A stretch of 26,000 bases of DNA, from contig JAQGDQ010000672.1 in assembly GCA_030141605.1 (NCBI GenBank), positions 64,001 to 90,000 on the forward strand. The letters run 5' to 3'. The notes below the pieces were generated by a model. That model was not told where the DNA came from and ran no database searches. It saw only the letters and a list, made by a program, of their open reading frames with translations. The position numbers and the translations under genes are program-made. Positions 1 to 9,520 of this stretch are shown in pieces. The stretch comes from Tubiluchus corallicola. Taxonomy: Eukaryota > Priapulida > Priapulimorpha > Priapulimorphida > Tubiluchidae. The first letter of the stretch is position 1. The number at the start of each line of letters is the position of its first letter.

Positions 1-324
1 TGCCAGGGCTGATTCTCCAATGCGTTTCAGCTTGTTTGAATAATATATTTTTAAATAGCTCACTTTTTTTCCGGCCAAAAATTTTTCCGGAAACTCGCCG
101 TGTGGATAGAACCTAATGTCAAGGCTATAAATGTCATTTGGTAACGCATCTGAGACCTTCTGCGCGTCTGTCGAAGACAATTTTTTCCAGTTACAACGTA
201 TTTCACAACGATCCTGTTTGTCTAGCTTACATTCGCACCCCCAAGACGGGCCGCATGCACACTGTGCCTTACAGAACGTGATTAGAGATAGAATATAGAA
301 CGTAACTTTCATTAGAGATTCCAT
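1..324 (-). CDS. Secreted leucine-rich-repeat protein, N-terminal part (runs off window)
   Basis: The reading frame is open from an ATG at 324 to the window edge (108 codons, no stop). It is the first ATG after an in-frame TAG in the leader. Residues 1-20 form a signal peptide with a hydrophobic core (FYILSLITF) and a likely cleavage after CKA. Six cysteines follow (residues 22, 24, 30, 32, 40, 44), resembling an LRR N-terminal cap. From about residue 67 the pattern becomes leucine-rich repeat, with phrases such as SLDIRF, FPEKFLAG, SYLKIYYSNKLKRIG and ESAL fitting LxxLxIxxxxxLxxI. This predicts an extracellular or membrane-anchored LRR protein involved in binding or adhesion; the ligand, any transmembrane segment and total length lie outside the window. 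The Cys cap and LRR spacing are seen directly; extracellular function is inferred. A splice donor before position 1 cannot be excluded, but the frame stays LRR-like to the edge. Confidence 0.72.
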   Translation of the reverse strand, partial: MESLMKVTFYILSLITFCKAQCACGPSWGCECKLDKQDRCEIRCNWKKLSSTDAQKVSDALPNDIYSLDIRFYPHGEFPEKFLAGKKVSYLKIYYSNKLKRIGESALA

Positions 325-2015
325 TTGTAGAGTCGAACTGTGTCTCAAATTAATGTTGTTTTCAATGAACAATATGTTTTCGACAAATATAATCACCTAG
401 ATTTTTTAATTATTACAACAAATCAGCAACTTTACCACAAACTTTCAATATTAATTCAATATCAAAAGCTAATAGGAAGAGACTTTTGGACTTCTAAATG
501 AGAAATTTTCATCCAAATTTAACAACAGAAGAACCAAGAATACCACCGTTGCTAAAAAATACTTCTAACCAGTGGTTTAGCGTGTCGTACGAACAACGAC
601 TGCTCTGTCGAATCATGCTTTGGGGTCACGGTTTTATACGTCTAATTATGCAAATTTTACATTACTTTATGGATATTAAATTTATCAAAATTTATTGTTT
701 ACGGATTGATTTTGCTTATGTAGCATATTTATGATATGAGTCAAATGGCGCTGTTTGTTGCGTCGCGATGTTTGTTGTATGCCAGAAATTATGAATACGT
801 AAGCAAATATGCTCAACTATTTGAAAATGTGTTTGCAAAATGTTTCGATTTCTGACGTCTGCAAAATCTCTTTATGTACATATTATGTACATGTAGCCGG
901 TTCATTATTTCATTATTTCTATGTTCAGTATTGTTAAAGCTAAATGTTGCTTTTTATTTTTTGAAATTTCAGACAATGTTCTGCAATTTATGTTGAAACC
1001 CATTCCTCTCTATGCTGGACTATATTTTTGAGCACAGTAAAATAAAAGAACCAGTTGCGGCTCATGTACAGGTACTGTGGAACTGTAGCACCCCTTATTT
1101 TCACTCAATATTATCGATAATATTTGATATAATAAGGCATTTTACTTTAGTTCTTTCTTTATACTTGTACGGAACCAGAGCATGTGAGGGTAGTATCGCG
1201 GTGTTTAGCTGTTGTGCGCATGTGCTCATGCGCACGTGAAAGTACTGTCACTCACACAGTTTGTTGCCAGTTGTCACGTGCTTCTGCCGTGAATCGATTA
1301 AGCTTGAACTGCGACAGTTTAGGCCATTAGTAAGCAAAAAAAATTTTTGTTTAGGATTTTATCAAGTTTATGTATAAACTTTCCTACGTTCGCTTGTTAA
1401 AAATTAGAATTACAACATTAAAATTACATAATTACACAGTATTAAAACAATGGCTAAACATTTTGTGAAGCAGTAACTCCAGTAATTTTAGCTACGAGCC
1501 GCCATTCCACCATGTGCTGAGATGCAATGAGTTTTTTGCACTAATGTAGGTGTTAGAGCTTTCGAGATTAAAGGAAAACTTCTCATTATTGCGACTGCTA
1601 ACTAAGACCGTCCCTGTTAGGGAATATTTTTCCGACAAAATGTAACAAATAATGCATCTATCTTTCGTTTTTGCAACACTAATTTATCAACTTTGTACAA
1701 ATTTAGTGAAACGTAAAAGAATTTGAAACCAATTATAGGCACAGAAAGGGGAGCTCATTCATCGGAGGGAAAACAATTTTAACATGCATGTTTTGAGCTT
1801 TCATAAGCAATTATTCCTGCCACTGTAAATAATTCAAACTGCACCGATTGTGTGTAATTTTAATGAGGTTTTGTGGGTTACAACATGCAGACCAACATTA
1901 ACAAAATACTGAGCGCAAACTGGAATGCCTCAGAACACAACTACTAAACCTGCCTTGCTTAGAGACATAATTGTATTTCATCACATTAACATAAGAAAAA
2001 AGCTCTATAAATACA
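325..2015. other. Intergenic, no gene seen
   Basis: AT-rich DNA between two minus-strand coding regions. Short open frames here (about 75-80 codons) have no recognisable domains and biased, low-complexity composition. The only structure I noticed is the GTGCGCATG hairpin at 1214-1235, listed separately. Confidence 0.5.
1214..1235. promoter_or_regulatory. NRF1-like inverted repeat GTGCGCATG / CATGCGCAC
   Basis: Two perfect 9 bp inverted arms flank a 4 bp loop (TGCT). Each arm contains GCGCATG, a half of the NRF1 palindrome. It lies about 0.9 kb upstream of the LRR gene start and about 0.8 kb downstream of the coiled-coil ORF. Function is inferred only from motif similarity; it may simply be a small hairpin. 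Confidence 0.3.
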
Positions 2016-2390
2016 TCACAATTGATAAACTGACAAGAATATATCATCACTTTGTTTTCTTAGATAATCTATCAGATCATCTAAGTAGACTACGTCTTTT
2101 AAATCTTTGTCTAGCTCTCCTACATGTGTATCTACTTTTACTATTTCATCTTCCAAGTGGATAAACTCTTCCATCATTTTAGCCGCATCTTTTCTTAACT
2201 TGCTTGTATCTTTCATCATCTGGTCGATATTCTTACTGGCGGTGCGCCATTCTGAGTAGATTTCGTTGATTCTAGCCTCCATTGCACTGTGGTCTGTTTC
2301 CACGTTATCGTCCCATTTGTTAGTTGTTTCTCCTTTTCGATTTGATGGAGGGGCCACAATTCGAGGTGTTTTGTGTTGTTCGTGTGCCAT
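2016..2390 (-). CDS. Small charged coiled-coil protein, hypothetical
   Basis: A 124-codon frame with ATG at 2390 (first Met after an in-frame TGA) and a TGA stop. Residues 1-30 are polar and probably disordered. Residues about 35-115 are rich in Lys, Glu, Asp and Met with regularly spaced hydrophobics (for example MMKDTSKLRKDAAKMM and LEDEIVKVDTHV), as expected for a long amphipathic helix or coiled coil. The mixed, non-repetitive amino-acid usage looks coding, unlike neighbouring ORFs. I do not recognise the family; its size recalls small coiled-coil subunits of vesicle-trafficking or kinetochore complexes, but no diagnostic motif is visible. It is intronless as seen, so it could be a single-exon gene, a terminal exon or a retrocopy. 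A TTTCAG just upstream of the ATG could be a splice acceptor. No AATAAA is obvious close downstream on this strand. Confidence 0.5.
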   Translation of the reverse strand: MAHEQHKTPRIVAPPSNRKGETTNKWDDNVETDHSAMEARINEIYSEWRTASKNIDQMMKDTSKLRKDAAKMMEEFIHLEDEIVKVDTHVGELDKDLKDVVYLDDLIDYLRKQSDDIFLSVYQL

Positions 2391-2428
2391 TAATAGATCT
2401 GAAACGTGTTCTGTCTCGTAAAAATTTC

Positions 2429-2563
2429 AAAAGGAAAGTTAAAATTGGGAAAGGAAAAAGAAGAATGAAAAAAAGAAAAGGAAGAGAAGAGCAGAAAAGA
2501 AAACAAATGAAAAGAGAAGAAACTATGCAAAAAAGGAAAGAGAAAAGAAAGAAGTCAAAAGTG
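2429..2563. repeat. Polypurine (A/G) tract
   Basis: About 135 bp almost entirely A and G on the plus strand. It lies just upstream of the coiled-coil ORF, so it reads as a pyrimidine tract on that gene's strand. It encodes only Lys/Arg/Glu low-complexity peptide. Confidence 0.7.
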
Positions 2564-2924
2564 TAAAGGTCCATTCACACATTTCATTAGCACGTTGGTT
2601 GTTAAGAGTATGATCAAGTTACAAGAGTGACTCTCTCGTTATTTTCTTGGTCATAAAAACTATTGATTAAATATAAGTTCTGTTTACTTTTTTTACTTTA
2701 TTACACACTTTTCTCATTTATAATTGAAAGTCTGTTGGCACACGTATATGGGCCATTTGAGCTGTTTTACTGGACGAACCAACGAACCACGTCAACGGAA
2801 AATTTTTATTGCTAGATGAACCGGATGTATGGCATTGGTGAACAAATCTGTTATTCTGTGTTGAAAGAAAGGACAGACGCATTGCATCATCAGATTTAAA
2901 AGTGAAATAAAAATGCAAAGAAAT

Positions 2925-3009
2925 AGGAAGAATAAAAAACGAGAGAAGATAGATAAGAGGGACAGAGAGGGGGGTGAACGAGAAAAGAGCGAGAGAAAGT
3001 GAGTGAGAG

Positions 3010-3042
<33 letters not shown>

Positions 3043-3093
3043 AATATATATTTGTGAATATATATACACAAAGAGAGAGAGAGAGAGTGAGAG

Positions 3094-3141
<48 letters not shown>

Positions 3142-3376
3142 AAAGGGAGAGAGTGTGAAAGAAAGAGAGAGAAAAATTGAGAGAGAGAGTGAGAGAGAGA
3201 GAGAGAGAGACAGAAAGAGAGAGAGTGAGAGAGAGACAGAGAGAAGGAAAGAGAGAGCGAGAGAGAGAAAGAAAGAAAGAAGGAGAGGGTGAAAGAGAGA
3301 GATTGAGAGAGAGAGAAAGAACGAAAGAGAAAGAAAAGGAGAGAGTGTGAAAGAAAGAGAGAGAGAGAAATTGAGA

Positions 3377-3417
<41 letters not shown>

Positions 3418-3590
3418 GGAAAGAGAGAGCGAGAGAGAGAAGGAAAGAAAGAAGGAGAGGGTGAAAGAGAGAGAGATTGAGAGAGAGAAAGAACGAAAGA
3501 GAAAGAAAGGGAGAGAGTGTGAAAGGAAGAGAAAAAGAGAGAGTCAGAAGGAAGAAACAATAGAGAAAGAGGAAAGAAAGACAGAAACAG
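2925..3590. repeat. Long GA-rich polypurine microsatellite with internal duplication
   Basis: About 660 bp of (GA)n interspersed with AAG, GTGAGA and GACAGA variants. A segment starting GACAGAGAGAAGG at 3235 recurs at 3407, so about 172 bp has been tandemly duplicated in addition to simple slippage. The only non-purine island is a short AT stretch near 3043-3070. The open frames in it are Arg/Glu or Ser/Leu repeats and are not genes. Confidence 0.9.
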
Positions 3591-3728
3591 ACTATTTATT
3601 TATTACTCCCTTACCTTTACTTAAAAGTTTTGCCTTTGGGATACTAACTTTATGATACTTTGCAAGAAATTCTTTTGTTTGGAAGCTGTGGATGCTGGAC
3701 ATTCCTCTGAAAAGAATGCATTATTTGT

Positions 3729-3748
3729 CATGGCGTCGCCATGGCGAC
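3729..3748. promoter_or_regulatory. Overlapping palindromes, RFX X-box-like
   Basis: CATGGCG-T-CGCCATG (3729-3743) overlaps the perfect 14 bp palindrome GTCGCCATGGCGAC (3735-3748). The latter differs from the canonical RFX X-box GTTGCCATGGCAAC by one symmetrical change in each half. No gene start is visible next to it, so a role is speculative. Confidence 0.3.
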
Positions 3749-4014
3749 AACTGAACGCTCTCGTAAATTATTAGTTTTTCGCATACTAAGTCACACCACA
3801 AACTTTTACATGTCGTTAATTAATTAATGCGTTTATTTTACCGTTTTCATTATTTCGTTACGTGTTGCACAACATTTCTGATAAAAATATTTCATTTTGA
3901 ACGAAATAGGAGCAGAAATGGTAAATCACAGACAAAAATTGTATTAGAAATGCTTGATTTTTCTCCTTATTCTGTTGCTCTAATGTAGACATTGAGCCTG
4001 TATCTCTTGTTATA

Positions 4015-4482
4015 TTAACCCTTTCAGTCCTAGATTATTTTTTAATAAGAAAACATTTTTTGGCTTGAACTTTTGTTCAGTATGTCCATCTTGTTTACAC
4101 ATAATAATAATTTTTTTCTACCTGTGCCCGCGTGCTAAATGTAGCCTGTATCTCACGGGATACATTGGGATTCAATTGAAGCATGAAATGTGCTTCATTT
4201 TGCAACTGCTGATAATTTCTTAAAGTGTTTAAGACATTTAGTGTGCATGCTATGCTGATCTGTACAAAGTTCTATCTAAGGTACTGTACATTGCACAGTT
4301 TTTTATGCTATGTGTAGATTTTCTAGTTTGCCATTTTATCACCATTTTTAGTCTATTGTTATTGGCTTAAATCAAAACAACTATTAACAGATCAAATAAC
4401 TGTCAGTTTTAAAATTTTATTAATTTTAAAGACAGAAAATATTCTCGTATCCCACGGGATACAACGGGTATGAAAGGGTTAA
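4015..4482. mobile_element. piggyBac-like MITE with TTAA target duplication
   Basis: TTAA at 4015-4018 and 4479-4482 flank a 460 bp element whose ends are CCCTTTCA and TGAAAGGG. Near the right end is the palindromic GTATCCCACGGGATAC, and a related CACGGGATACA lies inside near 4154. There is no coding capacity. TTAA duplication with CCC-starting inverted termini is the known signature of piggyBac transposition; the element must depend on a transposase elsewhere. Confidence 0.65.
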
Positions 4483-5523
4483 TAGCACCCGTTATTCCCC
4501 ACTTGAGATGTACGCCTATACGCGATTGAGACTCCCACCCGCACTATTTGAAAGTTGCAACCGATAGATGGCGCTACGTAGATAGAAGACAGAGACTACG
4601 CAATTGTGGAGAAATTCAAACTGCAAATCACGTTTTCTTAGGCCGTCAATTAACAGCTGAAACTAGAAGAAGATTCAACAATGTTGACTTTACATCCTTA
4701 ACGTCAGTTATGAATAGCAATTTTATTTTTGCTAAAGATTTTTTTCAACGTTTTAAAAGCCTATGAATAAGAAAGCACACCAATTTTGCAAGTACCATAT
4801 AATGGTATATACATACAATAGCATTTAAATATAGATATATCTATCATGTAATTGTATATATATATATATTATGATATATTGTGATATCAAACGGCTTATA
4901 TATATATGTAATCTTTATTTGCCATTAAAATACATCGATAATCACTGATAAAAACTTTACAGAGATGATCAATCAGTGTTAGTTAATAAAAACTTACTCT
5001 GCTAAAGGCAAATGCGTCAGTGCAATCTACACTACTGTGCAGTAATGGAGAGTAACGACGAATAAAATCAAAAATATTTACAAGTATGCACAAAAAATGA
5101 AAAAAAATCTGAGTTAGTGTGTATGTTGTCGTGCTGGTGTGATGGTATTTCATATCTGGTTAATATTAGTGATTTTAATTTTGTTTTAAATGCTGATAGG
5201 GACGATATATTGTTATTGCCGACGCAAGTCCAGTACGTAAAAGGGCAGTAAGTTGGAGGTATACAATTTTAAGACAAATTTTTGAGCTTTAAGTAAGTGG
5301 TGGATCTTCTTGTGCTTTAATGTTTTGAAACTTCTTCAGTTATGCAGAATTCGGGATGGCTTCTTCTGTATATATGAAACGTGCAGAACAAGAAAGAACA
5401 ACAAAAAATACATTCAAACTCGGCGAACAGACGAAGTTTGCATCGAATTTTATTAGGTCATAAACTCCCCTCAAGAAATTGTCAATTTTAAGTAGTTATT
5501 ATCATAATTACAACAATTAATAT
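4483..5523. other. Intergenic, AT-rich, no gene seen
   Basis: Contains a short (TA)n stretch near 4850-4870 and a CTCF-like motif at 4561. The stretch around 4520-4600 (GATTGAGAC followed by AGATGGCGC) resembles 6158-6200 (GATTGAGAT followed by AGATGGCAG), so both may be remnants of one dispersed repeat. No convincing exon. Confidence 0.4.
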
Positions 5524-5938
5524 ATGATGGACCGGAAATAAGCCTAAAAACTATTACAATGGAACGGAAATAGGCCTAAAAACTATTACGATGGACCGGA
5601 AATAGTACTAAAAACTATTACAATGGACAGGAAATAGGCCTAAATACTATTACGATGGACAGGAAATAGTACTAAAAACTATTTTGACGGACCGGAAATA
5701 GGCCTAAAAACTATTACAATGGACCGGAAATAGTCCTAAAAACTATTACGATGGACCGGAAATAGGTCTAAAAAGTATTACGATGGACCGGAAATAGGCC
5801 TGAAAACTATTACAATGGACCGGAAGTAGTCCTAAAAACTATTAAGAAGGACCGTAAATAGGCCTAAAAACTATTACGACAGACCGGAAATAGTCGTAAA
5901 AACTATTATGAAGGACTGGAAATAGGCCTAAAAAGTAT
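5524..5938. repeat. 32 bp minisatellite, about 13 copies
   Basis: Tandem unit built from ACTATTACAATGGACC plus GGAAATAGGCCTAAAA. Copies vary mostly in ATTACAATGG versus ATTACGATGG and in TAGGCC, TAGTCC and TAGTAC. The palindrome TAGGCCTA is intact in roughly half the copies. It lies about 2.4 kb beyond the 3' end of the desaturase gene. Confidence 0.92.
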
Positions 5939-7540
5939 TCTAACAACAAAATGTAGCACACTGTTCAACAACATTAATTATTTTAACAACTGCATTATCG
6001 CTTAACAATAAATTAATTTGTCTATCACAGTCAAACGGAATTTAATGCAAAACTCAATGCTCTTAATGCTATTATAACATCAGCTTGTCTAAACAAACAC
6101 ATTCAAAAGACGTACAGTCTCGCCTGCTGTTGCCACAAGCTGTCAAAACGCAAAATCGATTGAGATTTTTTCAAATACTACCCAACAGATGGCAGCACCA
6201 CACTACGACAGCACTAGCTTCTGAAATACTGTTAAACTGTGTAATCAAACGTTTTTTATCGTCATTGTCAGTGAATTAGTTAGACGGAGAATTTTAATCA
6301 ACAATAAAACTTTTGATAATAATCACTGAAGAAATATAAATTCATTTGATGAAGACGAATTTTAACCCTACAAGGGGAAACATCTAACAGCAAAATTACT
6401 ATTTACAAATGTTCATTGTATATCAAATAAATAAGCTCAGTAAGCCACTCCGTATTCATTTCATCAAAGGTTTTCATTAGGCAGTAGTCACTCTTTTTGC
6501 CAACAGATGACACCAGTGGAATTAAGCATATCATAGTCATAGTCATCTGAAAGTGATTAAACTAATTATTAATTAAATTGGTTTAAGGCTTTAAGCTATT
6601 AATACGTAAAGGTACATCAACAGCAATTATCAGTATTTAAAACAGCGAAATTTAATGCATCTTTTAACAAGTCAAAATAGTGACACGAAAGCTCACAAAT
6701 AATTAATTATGTAAATACCAGTAATTAGTCTAATTACGCTTAGCAAAACATAAATAATAATTACATTCTAAGATTTCCATGCTTGTCAGTATGAGATTAG
6801 ATGAGAAACAAAGTAGTTTAATGTTCGTTGAATTATTATAGCACAACTCTAATTACTCGTGGCGCCATCTACTGGGCGATTTTAAAGTGAATTCAGCTAA
6901 TGTTCACAAACAAATGCGTGCTGCTTGATTGGTTGGCACGAAACCTAATAGCTTAATACCTAACACTGACGAAGCTCGTAGTAATTCAATTTTCTCGACA
7001 GCAGATGTCGCCACGGTAGGCTTAACAATGTTTGCTAGTATCAGCATGCGATTAAAAAAATCACAGCCTTGCCATTTTGTAATTTTCACCGCGTTGAAAG
7101 CAATACATAATGACAAATTCTATTAACTAGTATTCACTGTGAATTCTTTAATGGCTAAAAACTTTTTGCACCTTCAAGCACATGCTCCAGACAAGCCGTC
7201 AGGTACACAAGGACGGAAAGTTAAAGTACAAGGTACACGACCGCTTTTTAAACTCATCACCAGATGTGCTACAATCACTGATTAATTATATATAATTACA
7301 TATATTATATATTATTACAGGTGATAATGACTTTGATATTAATTAATTATTATCTGTTCCACCTGTGACAGATTACATAATAATGAGCAAATTTTGATGA
7401 CTCGATGTCATAATTCTAATTCAAGCAACAGCTTAACTACTTAATTAATAAATTAATCACCTACACTTGTGAATTAATAATGACAGAGCTCACAAATGTT
7501 TTGAAATCACATTGATAAAAAAATGTAAAAATTCTGAGAA
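5939..7540. other. Intergenic, no gene seen
   Basis: AT-rich unique-looking sequence with several CTCF-like motifs (listed separately) and TA-rich stretches near 7285-7315. Open frames of 60-70 codons here lack recognisable domains. Confidence 0.4.
6862..6875 (-). promoter_or_regulatory. CTCF-like motif
   Basis: On the minus strand CCAGTAGATGGCGC matches every position of the CTCF core consensus CCASYAGRKGGCRS. Weaker plus-strand relatives occur at 4561-4574 (2 mismatches), 6182-6195 (1), 6500-6513 (2) and 6998-7011 (2). Motif similarity only; occupancy is unknown. Confidence 0.4.
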
Positions 7541-7542
7541 GT

Positions 7543-7607
7543 GCACTTAGATTTGAACCAGACGCCTTTAGAATACAAGTACAACTTTTTAGACCAATAG
7601 GCCTTCA
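7543..7607 (-). repeat. tRNA-like remnant, possibly SINE-derived
   Basis: On the minus strand GGCCTATTGGTC (7592-7603) resembles an RNA polymerase III A box, and GGTTCAAATC (7550-7559) matches a B box. The spacing between them is tRNA-like. I cannot fold a convincing acceptor stem or anticodon arm, so it is more likely a decayed tRNA pseudogene or SINE head than a working tRNA. Confidence 0.35.
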
Positions 7608-7860
7608 CAGCTTTTTGGAATTAATAAGCAGAGTCGATGAAGTACTCATCTATTCAAATAGAATAATTATAATTGGGCTGGTATTATTAGACTAGTTATT
7701 ATTATTATTAATAGAATGGTAATTTATTGAGTTTTTTTAGTAAAATAGTAATTAAATTAATTAATTATTACTGGCAGACATAAAATTATTGATTTTTAAT
7801 AACGAAAATTAAGATGTTTAGTAAGATATTAGAAGTGAACTAAAACTCGCCTTTTTTTAG

Positions 7861-7966
7861 TATATGTGAACATGTCTTGTACAAGCTAACGAAATATTTC
7901 CTTTATTAAGTCAGGTTCACACTAGCCTTAATCCTAGCTTGTACAAGACACATGCTCACATACACT
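7861..7966. repeat. Inverted repeat (hairpin) beyond the desaturase 3' end
   Basis: TCTTGTACAAGCTA at 7875-7888 is mirrored by TAGCTTGTACAAGA near 7935-7948. Flanking TATATGTGA and TCACATACA extend the arms to about 28 bp around a loop of about 46 bp. The loop sequence AAGTCAGGTTCACACT recurs at about 8063, so this is probably a piece of a small transposable element. Confidence 0.55.
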
Positions 7967-8056
7967 ACAGAACAGCATAATGAAAACGTAACTAGGTCAA
8001 TGCCCACACTTTAAACTTTCTAGCTAGATGGAGCCACCTTGGCTACAAAATTAAAA

Positions 8057-8062
8057 TTTATT
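8057..8062 (-). terminator. Candidate polyadenylation signal of the desaturase gene
   Basis: First AATAAA on the sense (minus) strand after the desaturase stop, about 250 nt downstream. That would give a normal short 3' UTR. No transcript evidence is available here. Confidence 0.4.
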
Positions 8063-8310
8063 AAGTCAGGTTCACACTGGCCTTAATAACGATCATTAAG
8101 TTTCTAGCAAAAGGCAAAGGTACAAACAAAAGCTGTGCGTCCTCCACATTTGCCCCGGAATTGTAACATGATTGTCCCGATCGGAGTTGACACATCGACA
8201 CGTCAAAAACTGGCTCAGCGATATAAACCGATGCTTTTAAACACAATAAGAACTTACGAACAAATAATATATAGAAGGAACTAGAATATCAGACTAAGGC
8301 TGAGTAAATG

Positions 8311-9488
8311 TTAGCGAGGATCCAGTTTGAAGTGAGTCCCGGACACTTTTAGATGTTGTAGGGTCTTCACCATTGCTCGCGTGAAACTGCAAGAATCGTA
8401 ATCGATTCCGAGTCTCTCGCACAGGGCGCGCACATGAGGCGACGCCGATCGCAGCTTGTTCCGCGACATCATGGGGAACAGGTGGTGTTCGATGTGAAAT
8501 TGCAATCCTCCGTAGTACCAGTCCAGCCACAGCGGACAGTCGATGTTCATGTTGGACTCGATCTGAAAGCGGTACCAGCTGATGTCGTGGAATTCGTCGA
8601 TGTTCGCGAAGAGCTTGCAGTAGTGGCTGAGAATGAGCTGAAAGTGAAAGATGCCCTCCACCGAGGAGGCGATGATGTAAAAGACGGTCACTTCTTTCCA
8701 GGTGGGCAGGTACGACAACAGCGTGCACAACCAGAGCCAGTGGAACATCCAGGCGACCCACTCGTACCACCTCCGCTCGAACTGGAACAGGAAGCTGTCG
8801 AGAACGATCTCGTATCGTCCGGCCAGGGTGACGAACGGCACGAAGGTGAAGTGCTGGATCTTGATGAGCCAGTACTGCAACCTGGTGGTGTAAAACGGAA
8901 ACATCTTGATGTTCTGCGCCCACACCGACTCCCACATCTGCGGATCGATGAATCGCGTGGAGGTGTCGACGACGTTGGTCAACGCGTGGTGCAGAATGTG
9001 TTCGTCTCTCCACCAACTGGAGCTGAATCCGAAGCAGACCGTTCCGAAGAACAACCCGCCCAGGTAGTCCTTGTCGAAGGACTTGTAGACCTGACTGTGC
9101 ATGTATTCGTGCATGATGAACCCGCACTGTTGCCAGAAGAAGGCCAACGCGACGGCGGCAAGGTAGTGAACGTACCACTGCGAGAACTGGGTGGTGAGAC
9201 AAACGGCCGTCGTAAACAGCAGAAATGTCACCGCCATCTTCTTGGCGTACCACACATGGTCAGTTTCAAAGAAACCCATGGTCACGAAGTCATCTCTGAG
9301 TTTATCAAATGCTCGATCTACAGGATCGTCTCGCCTCTTATAGTAGCCAACAGGTTTCCTGTGTTTTAGCACCCAGTTTTTGTGTCCAAACGCGTGGAAC
9401 GCGGTCGTTGCATCCTGTCCCAGAAATTTCTTCATCACGGGTCCTCCGGGATGTTTGTCGACGAAATCCGTCACGTCGTACCATTTTC
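8311..9488 (-). CDS. Cytochrome b5-fused front-end-type fatty acyl desaturase, large 3' coding exon
   Basis: This exon carries residues 36-427 of a 427-residue desaturase and joins in phase 1 to the exon at 21289-21394 through a TTTTGCAG acceptor. The spliced join restores GVD-GKWYDVTDFVDKHPGG. The cytochrome b5 heme motif HPGG is at about residues 48-51 and the second heme ligand is probably His71. The desaturase di-iron boxes are HEYMH (162-166), HILHH (199-203) and HIEHH within GGLQFHIEHHLFP (367-371). Hydrophobic segments lie near 120-137, 140-163, 279-297 and 302-325, fitting an ER membrane enzyme that takes electrons through its own b5 domain and inserts a double bond in a fatty acyl or sphingolipid chain. 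The length is slightly below the usual 440-450. Front-end enzymes normally have Gln at the first position of the third box; here it is His. Substrate and position cannot be told. The exon is clearly GC-richer than its surroundings. Confidence 0.93.
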
Positions 9489-9520
9489 CTGCAAAATTAT
9501 CAATACGTCAGACACAGTTT

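Noticed and set aside
2718-3560. 280-codon Ser/Leu-rich and Arg/Glu-rich frames
   Set aside because: Direct translation of the GA microsatellite; no non-repetitive core.
6904-7116. 70-codon minus-strand frame with a CCAAT-like word near its 3' end
   Set aside because: Composition is unremarkable and an overlapping plus-strand frame of equal length exists; no motif supports either.
8022-8035. CTAGATGGAGCC as another CTCF-like site
   Set aside because: Four mismatches to the core consensus; not counted in the cluster. The same applies to TAAGATGGCGCC at 15223.
8294-9369. Long frames antisense or frame-shifted to the desaturase (311 and 319 codons)
   Set aside because: Shadows of the GC-rich coding exon; they lack recognisable domains while the desaturase frame has intact catalytic motifs.
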